The position numbers were made by a program, and so were the translations under genes. The notes beneath the pieces were generated by a model. It had not been told where the DNA came from and made no database searches. It worked only from the letters and a program-made list of their open reading frames with translations. A DNA stretch of 64,000 nt from Chitinophagaceae bacterium C216 (GTDB lineage Bacteria; Bacteroidota; Bacteroidia; Chitinophagales; Chitinophagaceae). Where the stretch lies: positions 1,922,001 to 1,986,000 of the forward strand of contig CP144143.1 in the NCBI GenBank assembly GCA_028485475.2, read 5' to 3'. Position 1 is the stretch's first letter, and every line of letters starts with the position of its first letter. Positions 17,927 through 27,643 of this stretch are shown piece after piece.

Positions 17927-20407
17927 ATGATTAATAAAATGTTGCGAAATAGCTTCCTTTTTATAATTTCTTTTTTCTTTATAACCACAACTATTACTGC
18001 CCAGGTGGAGCCGGACACCCCTCCAGCTACGGGAAAACAAGACCCCGCAAAAATGCCTGATGATTTAGGCGCTATTAAAGTAGATAATTTGTCTGATGCG
18101 CAAATCCGGCAAATGATTCAGAGAATGGGTGAGTCGGGAATGACTGAAAGCCAGTTGGAGGCCGCTGCTAGAGCGAGAGGAATGGATGCAATGGAAATTC
18201 AAAAACTGCGTGATAGGGTAAAAAAATTGCAACAAAATAGTGAAGAAGACAATGATGTGGAAAGGGAGGTGGTTGAAGATGATGAAGATGATAGTGACAA
18301 ATCAAGATTAGCTAGAGGGCGTCTCGTTCCCAAATCTAGAATATTTGGTGCCAATTTATTTAGTTCGGGGGCTTCACCCTTTGAGACAAATCTGAGAATG
18401 GCTACCCCCAAAAATTATATAATTGGCCCTGATGATGAGCTTTTAATAGATATAACAGGAGATAATGAAGCTAGCTATAAACCTAGTGTTTCTCCCGAAG
18501 GGTTTATTTCGATAGAATATGTGGGAAAAATATATGTTGCAGGGTTGACCATAGAAGACGCTACCAGTAAAATTAGGTCAACTTTGGCTAGTACTTATCC
18601 TGCAATTAGAGCTGGAAGAACGAATGTTACTGTTAATTTGGGTAACATAAGAAGTATTAAAGTAATAATGACGGGAGAAGTTTCAAGGCCCGGAACTTAT
18701 ACCTTACCATCTTTGGCTAGCGTATTTAATGCTTTATATGCTGCCGGAGGACCCAATAGCAGAGGTACATTTCGGAATATTCAGGTGATAAGAGGCAGTC
18801 GTATTATTGCTGTAGTGGATTTGTATGATTTTTTGGTAAACGGGATGCCTGCAGATAATGTAAGGCTTGAGGACCAAGACATAATTCATGTACCTGTGTA
18901 TCAGATAAGAGTGGATGTGCTAGGAGAGGTGAAGCGTTCGGCCATTTATGAAATAAAACCTGAAGAATCGTTAGCTGACGTATTGCGTTACGCTGGTGGC
19001 TTTTCGGATTTTGCCTATAAGGCTCGTGTAAAAATTATACAAAATACCGATGAGGCGAAAAAAATCGTTGTTAAAGAGTTGTTGGATTATCCCAACTTCT
19101 ATCCTAAAAACGGAGACAAGGTATATGTAGATCCAATTTTTGATCGTTTCGAAAATAAAGTAGATATCGTAGGGGCCGTAATGAGACCGGGCATGTATGA
19201 ATTTAAGTCAGGCTTAACGGTTTCGCAATTGGTTGCTCAGGCCAGCGGTTTAACACCCGATGTGTTTGGAAAGCGGGGATATATTATACGCGTGAATGCG
19301 GATAATACAACCAGCATTGTACCTTTTGAGGTAGACAAAGTTATGTTGGGGGGTGATTCTGACATAGCATTACAAAGGAGTGATATCGTCAATATTTCTT
19401 CAATTTTTGATTTGAGAGATGGTTATACGGTGAGCATTAACGGAGAGGTGAGAAGGGGAGGAACTTTTGATTTCGCTGAAAACATGACTGTTGAGGACCT
19501 AATTCAAATGGCGGGAGGTTTTACTCAAGCCGGCAACCCATTGAATATAGAGGTAGCAAGGAGAGTAAAAAGTGCGGATTTGAGTCAGAAAGAGGTAAAA
19601 ATAGCTCAGGTTTTTCATACCACTGTTAATAGCGATCTTAGCCTTTCGGACAGCGGCTTTGTACTGCAACCTTACGATGTTGTAACCGTAAGACCAGTAG
19701 AGGGGTTTTCATCTTTGAAGACAGTTCAAGTAGTGGGAGAAGTGTTACGGCCGGGGTATTATACCGTACAGTCTAAAAACGAACGTATTTCTGATATCAT
19801 TCAAAGAGCCGGGGGGCTTACCGCTTTTGCCTATGCTAAAGGAGCGTCCTTAAAACGGCCTTCTTCCCATGTGGATTCTCAAGAAGAAAGAATAAGAGCG
19901 ATGAATATGCAGCGATTGGATCAGGATAGTGTGAATGGTGCCGACGCCAAGGCAAATATTTATTTATCAAATGTAGCTTCTGATCTAGTAGGTATTGAAT
20001 TGGATAAGATTCTGGAAAATCCTTATTCCAAATTGGATCTGATAGTAGAGGATGGAGATATAATTAGAGTGCCTACATTATTGCAAACAGTAAAAGTTAC
20101 GGGAGAAGTGCTTCGTCCTATTTCGGTAATATACAAACCCGGTAAACCTTTTAAATATTATATAAATAGTGCAGGAGGGTTTACTAAAAGTGCTTTCAAA
20201 CGTGGATCATTTGTTACTCATGCTAATGGAGCCGTTTCGGGAACAACTAAGGTTCTGTTTTTTAATAACTATCCTTCAGTAACACCAGGTGCGGAGATCT
20301 CTGTTACACAAAAAGCAAAGAAAGAGGGACTTACAGCACAGGGATGGGTTGGATTAGGAACCGCCGTGGCATCCTTGGCAGCACTGCTTATTACTATTCT
20401 TAAATAA
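17927..20407 (+). CDS. polysaccharide export protein with multiple SLBB domains (Wza-like)
   Basis: The 826-residue protein has a signal peptide (hydrophobic residues 9-25, ending TAQ), an acidic linker (about 97-125), a Poly_export domain (about 160-250, GPDDELLIDITGD) and a tandem series of at least four SLBB domains, each recognisable by a V.GEV.RPG.Y or similar core. It ends with a C-terminal hydrophobic helix. It is over twice the length of E. coli Wza (about 380 residues) and has no lipobox cysteine, features common in Bacteroidota. It would form the outer-membrane and periplasmic exit channel for the polysaccharide made by the downstream genes. The chain-length gene begins 12 bases later. 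Confidence 0.93.
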   Translation: MINKMLRNSFLFIISFFFITTTITAQVEPDTPPATGKQDPAKMPDDLGAIKVDNLSDAQIRQMIQRMGESGMTESQLEAAARARGMDAMEIQKLRDRVKKLQQNSEEDNDVEREVVEDDEDDSDKSRLARGRLVPKSRIFGANLFSSGASPFETNLRMATPKNYIIGPDDELLIDITGDNEASYKPSVSPEGFISIEYVGKIYVAGLTIEDATSKIRSTLASTYPAIRAGRTNVTVNLGNIRSIKVIMTGEVSRPGTYTLPSLASVFNALYAAGGPNSRGTFRNIQVIRGSRIIAVVDLYDFLVNGMPADNVRLEDQDIIHVPVYQIRVDVLGEVKRSAIYEIKPEESLADVLRYAGGFSDFAYKARVKIIQNTDEAKKIVVKELLDYPNFYPKNGDKVYVDPIFDRFENKVDIVGAVMRPGMYEFKSGLTVSQLVAQASGLTPDVFGKRGYIIRVNADNTTSIVPFEVDKVMLGGDSDIALQRSDIVNISSIFDLRDGYTVSINGEVRRGGTFDFAENMTVEDLIQMAGGFTQAGNPLNIEVARRVKSADLSQKEVKIAQVFHTTVNSDLSLSDSGFVLQPYDVVTVRPVEGFSSLKTVQVVGEVLRPGYYTVQSKNERISDIIQRAGGLTAFAYAKGASLKRPSSHVDSQEERIRAMNMQRLDQDSVNGADAKANIYLSNVASDLVGIELDKILENPYSKLDLIVEDGDIIRVPTLLQTVKVTGEVLRPISVIYKPGKPFKYYINSAGGFTKSAFKRGSFVTHANGAVSGTTKVLFFNNYPSVTPGAEISVTQKAKKEGLTAQGWVGLGTAVASLAALLITILK

Positions 20408-20419
20408 AACAGACGCAGC

Positions 20420-21517
20420 ATGCAGGAGAATACGAATATTAATACTTCGTATACAGTAAACGAGAGCAACTCACTAAAAGATTTAATCCTAAATATTAGA
20501 GATTGGATACACTACTTTTTATCCAAGAAATACATTATTATACTTTTTGGATTGCTTGGTGGTGGGTTGGGCTTTACTTATGCATTGCTCAAAAAACCGG
20601 TATATATTGCTTCGACTAGTTTTGTATTAGAGACAGGAGGGAATAAGGGGGCGCTAGCTTCTTATTCTGGGATTGCTTCCGCTTTTGGAATAGATCTGGG
20701 CGGTGGTGGAGGAGGATTATTTGAGGGTGAAAATATATTGGAGTTGTACAAGTCCAGAAATATGATTACTAAGGCGCTTTTATCTGAAGGGGTATTTGGC
20801 AATAAAAAGCAGTTATTAATAGATCGATATATTGAGTTTAATAATTTAAGGAAGTCCTGGGATAAAAATCCTCGACTTAAAAACATTCAGTTCAGGCCCG
20901 ATAACTTGTACCAATCTGATGCAGAACAATTATTGCATGACAGCATTATTGGACGGATAGTAAAAAACATCGAGACGAGAAACTTGAAAGTTGAGAAGAA
21001 AGATAAAAAATTGAATGTCATTTATGTTACGGTTTCTTCTCCGGACGAGCTTTTTGCAAAAGCTTTTAATGAGCGGCTTGTGCAAAATGTTAATCAATTT
21101 TATTTAGAAACAAAATCCCGAAAGAATCTAGAAAATGTTCAGATTTTACAGGCGAAAGTAGATTCGGTAAGGAGTGTACTGTCAGGATCAATTGTTCGAG
21201 CGGCAAGTACTGCAGATGCGACTCCCAATCAAAATCCTACTCGGCTGGCACAAAGAATAGTACCTATGCAAAATTCCAGAGTTAATGCTGAAATAAGTCA
21301 GGGCGTTTTATCTAGTTTATTACAAAATTTGGAGTTAAGTAAAATAACGTTGTCGAAAGAAACCCCATTAATACAAATTGTTGATAGGCCTATATTGCCT
21401 TTAGAGAGTAAGAAGATTGGGAAAATACTTGCTATAGTAGTCGGAGGCTTTTTAGGGGGGGGCATAACAATGGGTATAATGGCTTTAAGACGGTATTATA
21501 AATCGTTACTTGGTTGA
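20420..21517 (+). CDS. chain-length determinant protein (Wzz/PCP type)
   Basis: The 365-residue inner-membrane protein has two transmembrane helices (about residues 40-59 and 337-357) bracketing a periplasmic domain with coiled-coil character, the standard Wzz layout. The first helix ends in the usual ALLKKPVYIASTSFVLE strand. A glycine-rich loop follows (GGGGGG near 95). It has no fused tyrosine-kinase domain, so it is a PCP1-like or kinase-less PCP2 protein. It is the last gene before a 1-kb non-coding stretch. Confidence 0.9.
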   Translation: MQENTNINTSYTVNESNSLKDLILNIRDWIHYFLSKKYIIILFGLLGGGLGFTYALLKKPVYIASTSFVLETGGNKGALASYSGIASAFGIDLGGGGGGLFEGENILELYKSRNMITKALLSEGVFGNKKQLLIDRYIEFNNLRKSWDKNPRLKNIQFRPDNLYQSDAEQLLHDSIIGRIVKNIETRNLKVEKKDKKLNVIYVTVSSPDELFAKAFNERLVQNVNQFYLETKSRKNLENVQILQAKVDSVRSVLSGSIVRAASTADATPNQNPTRLAQRIVPMQNSRVNAEISQGVLSSLLQNLELSKITLSKETPLIQIVDRPILPLESKKIGKILAIVVGGFLGGGITMGIMALRRYYKSLLG

Positions 21518-22509
21518 TACGTATACTGAAAATTTTACAAGCTTGACTAGATGTTCTTATTAGGGGTAATTAAGGAATAAGAAGAGTTGTAGATGAACAA
21601 TAGATAGGAATATGCGATATGCGGTTCATCAGTATCTATAATATAGTTACATATCGTTCTATATAATCAATAAAAACATTTGCTTTGTTTAACCCCTATC
21701 TAATCACTAATTGATAGGTGCAATGTTAAAAGAAGTAGATGACGACATTTGTAGATCAATCATCATGCTAGTAGAGGAAAATTTGTATCTGTCCTAGGGC
21801 TAATATGAAAGTTGAATATTTAATTTATATGCTTAGTTGTTTACAAAGGTAAATGGGATAATGCGAAAACAAAAGTGCGTAGTAAGAGTATCAAAAACTC
21901 CTAGCGATCTGAAAAATGAGGCAGTTAATGGGACAATGAGTTATATAAATTATTATTGTGTAGGTACAATTTTTAACTTAACTAAGGAAGTTGCTAATAC
22001 CGCTAAACACTAAAGAGTTTTCTTGAAATATAAGTATCGGTTTGTTAACGCGAGTTTATTAAATTGTTAGGACAACAATGAGATTGGCTATTATTTTTTA
22101 AGTTTTCAGCTGGTTGGATGTTTAAAATTAAGTATATGGTTGGAGGTTGTGTTTTAAAAATTGAGAGTGTTTGTGCTGAAAAAATGTTCCAATAATAACT
22201 AGTGTTGGAATTATTTTTTAAAAGACAGCTGTAATCGTAATAACCAAGTAGATGCTATATTTCAGTATTAAAAAGTTAAATACAAATGTTTGTCTTATTA
22301 TTAAATATTTTCCTTGGGGTACTGTAAAGTAAAAATGAGTACAGAGGAGAGCTATGCGGTTAGCATGAATCTATGAGTATTACTAATAAGGCGTTATATA
22401 TATTTATATATTTAACCAGCAGATATTGAAAAAGAATAATTAGTGCTATAGATGTAAGAGTATTGTAGACAGCTGTAAAAGCAGTAAGGTTGCTATATGT
22501 TGAAAAGAT
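21518..22509. other. 1-kb AT-rich stretch without a supportable gene
   Basis: No convincing coding frame crosses this region. The longest ATG frames I find are 24 codons (21723-21797) and 50 codons (21861-22013, beginning MRKQKCVVRVSK); neither has recognisable features. There is no terminator-like hairpin after the wzz-like gene and no insertion-sequence end that I can see. The base composition matches the AT-rich genes that follow. It may be decayed coding sequence or a long regulatory or untranslated region. Confidence 0.6.
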
Positions 22510-23748
22510 ATGATCAAGAGGATAATCAATAGTAAAGATAGGAAAGTACTCATAGAGAATTTTTTGTCGCTCTCCATAATACAGGTGGTCAGTTTAATAA
22601 TCTCTCTAATAACTCTACCTTATATTATACGGACAATCGGTTTTGAAAAGTATGGTATTACTGTGATAGCATGGTCGCTAATTAATTACTTTACCTCTAT
22701 TACGGATTTTAGTTTTAAGTTTACTGCAACTAGGGAGGTAGCAGTATGTAAGAATAATATAAAAAAACTCAGTATTATCTATAGTAAAGTATTGACCGTG
22801 CAAGCACTTTTAATATTGCTGTCATGTTTATTAATAATAATAGTTGTTTACTCATACGAACCTTTTTATAAAGAGCGTCTAATTTTTTGGGTTACTATGC
22901 CCTATTTATTTGGTAATACAATTTTCCCAGATTGGTTTTTCCAAGGAATGGAGAGAATGAAATATATGACCTATATAAATGTCAGTATAAAGCTTATATT
23001 TATGATTTTTATATTTATATTCATAAATGAGGCATCGGATTATTGGTTATATCCATTATTCCAAACTTTGGGGTATATTATCTCAGGTCTTATTGGGCAA
23101 TGGATTATGGTTCGTCAGTATAAAGTACGTTTTTATTGGCTAAAAAGTAAAACAATTGTTCATACATTTAAAGATAATATGCCTGTATTTATAAATCAGT
23201 TTTTACCCAATTTATATAACAATACTAGTACATTTTTACTTGGGATTATGACCAATAACACATTGGTAGGTATATATGATGCTGTTCGAAAAATAATTAA
23301 CCTAGGTAGTACATTAATGGATATAGTATCTCGGGTTTTTTTCCCATTTATAAGTCGAAGAAAAGATGCTTTTGATAAATATAAAACTTTAATGACTTAT
23401 GTAGGTGTTTTATTGACTATATTACCAATAGTATTTTACAAAGTTATTTTGTGGTATTTAAATATTCAATATGAAAATATATTTGCAGTATTGACTATAT
23501 TATCAATTGGCCTTTTCTTTTTATCTCTATATAATATTTACGGAATTAATTATTTTATAGCTAGGCGAAAAGATAAGATCGTAATGAGGAATACAATATT
23601 TTCTTCAATAGTAGGATTAATTTTATCATACCTATTAATATATTATTTTGACATATTGGGAGCCGCATTAACGATTACGCTAGTTCGTATGTTTATGGGC
23701 GGAGGTTTATATCTAAAGTACTTACAAGTGAAAAAAGTTGCAATATAA
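22510..23748 (+). CDS. polysaccharide flippase (Wzx-like)
   Basis: The 412-residue protein is almost wholly hydrophobic, with about 12 predicted helices, and has the Polysacc_synt/MOP layout. The N-terminal LPYIIRTIGFEKYG segment matches the loop after helix 1 in Wzx proteins, and PDWFFQGMERMKYMTYIN is a well-known Wzx motif. It would flip undecaprenyl-linked repeat units across the inner membrane. The gene is strongly AT-rich compared with the housekeeping flanks, as Wzx and Wzy genes often are. Confidence 0.92.
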   Translation: MIKRIINSKDRKVLIENFLSLSIIQVVSLIISLITLPYIIRTIGFEKYGITVIAWSLINYFTSITDFSFKFTATREVAVCKNNIKKLSIIYSKVLTVQALLILLSCLLIIIVVYSYEPFYKERLIFWVTMPYLFGNTIFPDWFFQGMERMKYMTYINVSIKLIFMIFIFIFINEASDYWLYPLFQTLGYIISGLIGQWIMVRQYKVRFYWLKSKTIVHTFKDNMPVFINQFLPNLYNNTSTFLLGIMTNNTLVGIYDAVRKIINLGSTLMDIVSRVFFPFISRRKDAFDKYKTLMTYVGVLLTILPIVFYKVILWYLNIQYENIFAVLTILSIGLFFLSLYNIYGINYFIARRKDKIVMRNTIFSSIVGLILSYLLIYYFDILGAALTITLVRMFMGGGLYLKYLQVKKVAI

Positions 23749-23823
23749 AATTTTAGTATGTTGATAAATTTTGGATTTTAATCGATTGTAAAAAGTAGTA
23801 TTTGATACTATTCATTTCATTAA

Positions 23824-24330
23824 TAGAAAATTGCCTTCTATGTTTATATCCATAAAATCACCTTAACGCATTATGTAACAACTTTGTCGATTATTGAAAA
23901 TGTACTATCGTGCAGGTAGTGGTACAGAGATGTCAAATTGGATTTAGACAATTTTGACTGTAACGAATTTAAGATCATACCATTACTTGCAAGAGCTGTT
24001 TTAAGAAGCGATGCAACTACTTTAATTAATAAAAAAAAGTACAATAAGGATGAACGAATAATTAAAAATACAATAGAGGCTGCCGGCGAATCTGTACCGG
24101 TTTATAAAGATATAAGTCCGCTTCAGTATGGAGAATTTAGCTATGTATTTGCTAACCTTTTGAATGGATATTTTTTACGAGAAGACTACATGATCATGGA
24201 ATCTTGGAGATATTCAGAGTGGTCGGAACAATAGGAGAATTACCAAGTTAAAGAACTATATTTTAAATATAAGAGCTCTAATACTTTTATTGTCGGTGAT
24301 AGTATTATTCACTTTTATATAAATACCTAA
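23824..24330 (+). pseudogene. orphan reading frame interrupted by two TAG codons
   Basis: One frame is free of stops from 23824 to 24330 except for TAG at 23917-23919 and TAG at 24232-24234. The middle section (98 residues from a TTG at 23938) has a protein-like mixture of charged and hydrophobic residues, for example KIIPLLARAVLRSDATT and EDYMIMESWRYSEWSEQ. The section after the second TAG continues for 31 codons to a TAA. No ATG start fits. I do not recognise the product. It is either a decayed gene between the flippase and glycosyltransferase or a chance open frame in AT-rich DNA. Confidence 0.35.
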
Positions 24331-25049
24331 AGCAAGTACAATCTAAAGTTAGTAAAGGTGTATGTTCATTCAATGTATAATATAACAAAGTATATTAATG
24401 TCAAGGATATTAAAATTAGTTTACTCTCGTTATTCACACTAATACTCTTGGATTGTACCCCTTAGATGGGAGCTGAAATAAAAAGACTTTTATAATTCCT
24501 GTATATTTAGTTTTTACAGACCTAAAAAGGTGTCAATGATTGTTTCCGAAACAAAGGGTTAATGGGTTGATGATTAGGTGCGATAATGTATTTGTCGGGA
24601 GGCTTGATTTGGATAGTAGCGCAGTAAAAGGAGGGGTAGGGAGGAGAGGGGCGGTTATAAAATACTGAATAACTATTATATGCACTTGATTCGTTATCGG
24701 ATTGATGACAAAACATTAAGAGTAATGAACTATTCTGAAAACTAAATATAAAAAACATTTTAAGGGCACAGTAGAAATTATATTATCGAAAAGATGAAAA
24801 TTGTATAGATGAACCCTTTTATACAACTTTTAGTAATTCTAGTACAAAGCACTGCCAAGTAATACTGGGACACCCACTAATAATATTACAAATTATTAAG
24901 GGAGAGGAATTTGAAAAGAAGAGTTTGGTAAATTAGCGAGGAATTAGCAGGTGCAGAGATTGTCACAACATGTGTAAAAAAGATAAATCTAACTTCAACA
25001 GGTAAAATAGTATATTCGGAATTATAATTTATTATTTAAAGTATTTTAA
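24331..25049. other. AT-rich intergenic stretch, no gene seen
   Basis: About 720 bases hold no supportable frame on the plus strand. A 78-codon minus-strand frame at 24522-24758 has unnatural composition, and I do not accept it. A short purine-rich patch (about 24625-24655, repeated GGGAG/GAGG) stands out from the surrounding AT-rich sequence. No clear promoter is visible before the next gene. Confidence 0.5.
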
Positions 25050-26141
25050 ATGAAGTTACTGTGTGTTATTGACTCTCTTGGCTCAGGGGGAGCACAGCGA
25101 CAATTGGTCGAGATGGGGATCGCGTTTAAAAAGAACAATTATGAGGTGAACTTTTTGGTTTATCAAGATATTCCTTTTTATGAAGATAGACTAAAAGCAG
25201 CTAACATACCTGTTACGAAGATAGTGGAGCGTAACTATTTTAAAAGAGTAGTTAGGATGTACACGTTTATGCGTAACAATGACTTTAATATAGTTATATC
25301 ATTTTTAGAAACACCATCATTCATAGCAGAATTGTCTACCTTTCCTACTAAAAAATGGAAGCTAATTGTAGGAGAAAGAAGTGCCAAGCCTAAGATTTAC
25401 AAATCTCCCAAGTTATTATTTTATAGGTTATTTCACTTAAGAGCTGATTATATAGTTGCGAATTCACATCAAAATATAAATATATTAAAAAAAGTAAACC
25501 CTTTTATACCTGCTAAAAAATATAAAGTCATATATAATAGTTTTGATTTTGAAAAGTGGAACAACGAAGGTCTCCATGCTAATGAAAATAAAATTGGTTT
25601 ACCATTAACGATTGCTGTTGCTGCTAGCATTTATCCTGTGAAAAATTTAGAAAGTTTAATAATTGCTCTTTCTATGCTCGATAAGAAAGAAAAGGAAATG
25701 ATAAAGATTAATTGGTATGGTAAGGGGAATAATGAGGACAATCAATACTTTGTAGAATGTCTAGCACTAATTAAGAAGCATAAAGTTGAAGAAAATATTC
25801 AGTTTTGGGGAGAAACGAAGAATGTTATTGCTGCTATGAAGCAAGCAGACTTCGTTGGCTTATTTAGCTTATATGAGGGTTTGCCAAATGCTATATGTGA
25901 GGGAATGGCAATTGGAAAGCCTATTTTGGCACCTTCTATATCAGATTTACCAATTATTATTAATGAGGAGAACGGTGTTTTATTCAATCCTAATTCTGTT
26001 GAAGAAATATCTAATGCTTTAAAGTATATTATAACCTTGCCGAAGCAAAAAATCAAGGAGATGGGTATGAACTCAAGAAAAAAAGCTCTATTTTACTTTG
26101 ACAAAAAGAAAATAATTCAGCAATATATAGACTTATTTTAG
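25050..26141 (+). CDS. glycosyltransferase family 4
   Basis: The 363-residue protein has the GT-B fold of family 4. The N-terminal DSLGSGGAQRQLVEM is the typical glycine-rich acceptor-side loop. The C-terminal FSLYEGLPNAICEGMAIGKPILAP holds the EX7E motif that contacts the nucleotide sugar. It would add one sugar to the lipid-linked repeat unit at the cytoplasmic face. The sugar specificity cannot be read. It stands alone between non-coding stretches but in the direction of the locus. Confidence 0.9.
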   Translation: MKLLCVIDSLGSGGAQRQLVEMGIAFKKNNYEVNFLVYQDIPFYEDRLKAANIPVTKIVERNYFKRVVRMYTFMRNNDFNIVISFLETPSFIAELSTFPTKKWKLIVGERSAKPKIYKSPKLLFYRLFHLRADYIVANSHQNINILKKVNPFIPAKKYKVIYNSFDFEKWNNEGLHANENKIGLPLTIAVAASIYPVKNLESLIIALSMLDKKEKEMIKINWYGKGNNEDNQYFVECLALIKKHKVEENIQFWGETKNVIAAMKQADFVGLFSLYEGLPNAICEGMAIGKPILAPSISDLPIIINEENGVLFNPNSVEEISNALKYIITLPKQKIKEMGMNSRKKALFYFDKKKIIQQYIDLF

Positions 26142-26293
26142 CTCAATATCGATATAAAACAACATCATATGAAGATATTCTTTTAGTTTCTTTTTATGAG
26201 TTGACTATATTTAATGAGTAGTATATCTATAAAAGCCTAAAGTAGTATAGAAACTATTCAATATATTCTTTCCATAATTTAATAATCATAGCT

Positions 26294-27565
26294 TTGAATA
26301 AGGGGAAGTTCATATACACAAATCAAAAAACTGGGACCTTATACCCAGCGAAGGAGCTTAGCGTTTTTCAACAGATTCTATTTTTTATACTCTTGTGTTG
26401 TATATTTCTAATTCCTACTCAGGAGAAAAATATTAGACTCTATACAGTTCTTAATTTTCTTGTTCCTTTTTTACTCTATAGTCATGAGTCTCTACTTCAA
26501 AATATAAAATTTGTTGGATGGATTTTATTGTGGGGCGGGATTTTTATTGTAAGCACACTTTTTCGGATATTTATTTTGCCTTCTTCCTACGATTATATAA
26601 GAGAATTTACAGAGCTGGGTCGAATTTTTATATTGATTCCATATTTGCTAATTCATAAAAAGTATTTCGGAGTTCAAGGATTTAAGGTTTTTCTTTTTTT
26701 TATTGTTTGCTATATTTTTTCCGATTTTTATTTAACCTTATGCGAAACAAGGGTACTCCCTAGGGGGGCTTTTTATCAATTTGTAAGTCAAACATATTAT
26801 TTGGATGCGGTTAAAGACCGTTCTTATTTAGCAAAAGGATGGAGTGCTTTGGGAGGAATACACGGTCTTATAATGGCTTTTTGTATTGTTTTTCTTACAT
26901 GCTTAGTAAACATACGTTTTAAACAGTATTTATGTTTGTTGCTATTACTTATGTGTTTTTATTCTTTGCTTGCTTCAGGGAGTAGATCGTCAATGCTTGC
27001 TGTTGGGGCATTTTATATTTTATTGTTTATTATTTCATTTATTTACGGACAAAGGCCGTCTTTTATTTTAATATTGGTGGTTATGATAGCTATTTTGGCG
27101 GCAATTGCGTTGGTCTCCAGTGGCTATTTTGCAAAACTTTCCGTACTTATAAATGAAGGCTTAGCTACCGATTCCTTTGAGTATAGACAAAAGTTTTGGG
27201 GAATATTTTTAGATATACTCTTTACATACTGGTATTTATTTCCTATAGGTTGGGGAAAAACAATTTTCTTTATGAGTAAAGATCAATTTTTTACAGACAA
27301 TGATTACCTCACTTATCTACTTGTGCATGGATGTATCATTACGATAATTTTACTGGCAATTATTCTTAATTATATGTTAAAGTGTTATAGGCGATATAAG
27401 ATATTACCAGCAATGGAAACAATCAGATTCTATTTATTGGGAGCGCTATTAGTAGTCAGTGTTGCCAATCCAGGTTTTTCTTATCCTACTATTTTGATTC
27501 TTTTAGTAATGTTTTTTCGGTTTTCAAATATATCCATAAATAATTACTTAGCACATCGTAAATAA
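26294..27565 (+). CDS. O-antigen polymerase/ligase-like membrane protein (Wzy candidate)
   Basis: The 423-residue protein has about 10-12 hydrophobic helices and a large central hydrophilic loop, the usual Wzy layout. The LLASGSRSSMLAVG segment resembles the GSRS/A motif of the Wzy_C (O-antigen ligase) family. By position next to the flippase and glycosyltransferases it is the likely polymerase that joins repeat units in the periplasm. The only start at the N-terminus is TTG at 26294, so the first codons are uncertain. Confidence 0.82.
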   Translation: MNKGKFIYTNQKTGTLYPAKELSVFQQILFFILLCCIFLIPTQEKNIRLYTVLNFLVPFLLYSHESLLQNIKFVGWILLWGGIFIVSTLFRIFILPSSYDYIREFTELGRIFILIPYLLIHKKYFGVQGFKVFLFFIVCYIFSDFYLTLCETRVLPRGAFYQFVSQTYYLDAVKDRSYLAKGWSALGGIHGLIMAFCIVFLTCLVNIRFKQYLCLLLLLMCFYSLLASGSRSSMLAVGAFYILLFIISFIYGQRPSFILILVVMIAILAAIALVSSGYFAKLSVLINEGLATDSFEYRQKFWGIFLDILFTYWYLFPIGWGKTIFFMSKDQFFTDNDYLTYLLVHGCIITIILLAIILNYMLKCYRRYKILPAMETIRFYLLGALLVVSVANPGFSYPTILILLVMFFRFSNISINNYLAHRK

Positions 27566-27643
27566 GGAGTAAAAAATTATTTTTATTTCTTAGCGAACAG
27601 TATTGTATTAACAATATTAAAATTCTAAATCAAAAAATAGCAG

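Noticed and set aside
21861-22013. 50-codon ATG frame in the 1-kb gap
   Set aside because: Too short and without recognisable features or neighbours; noted in the gap entry but not called a gene.
24522-24758. 78-codon minus-strand frame in the gap before the glycosyltransferase
   Set aside because: Its composition (Pro/Ser/Tyr-rich, no domain-like pattern) looks like the antisense of a purine-rich patch, and there is no promoter or start context.
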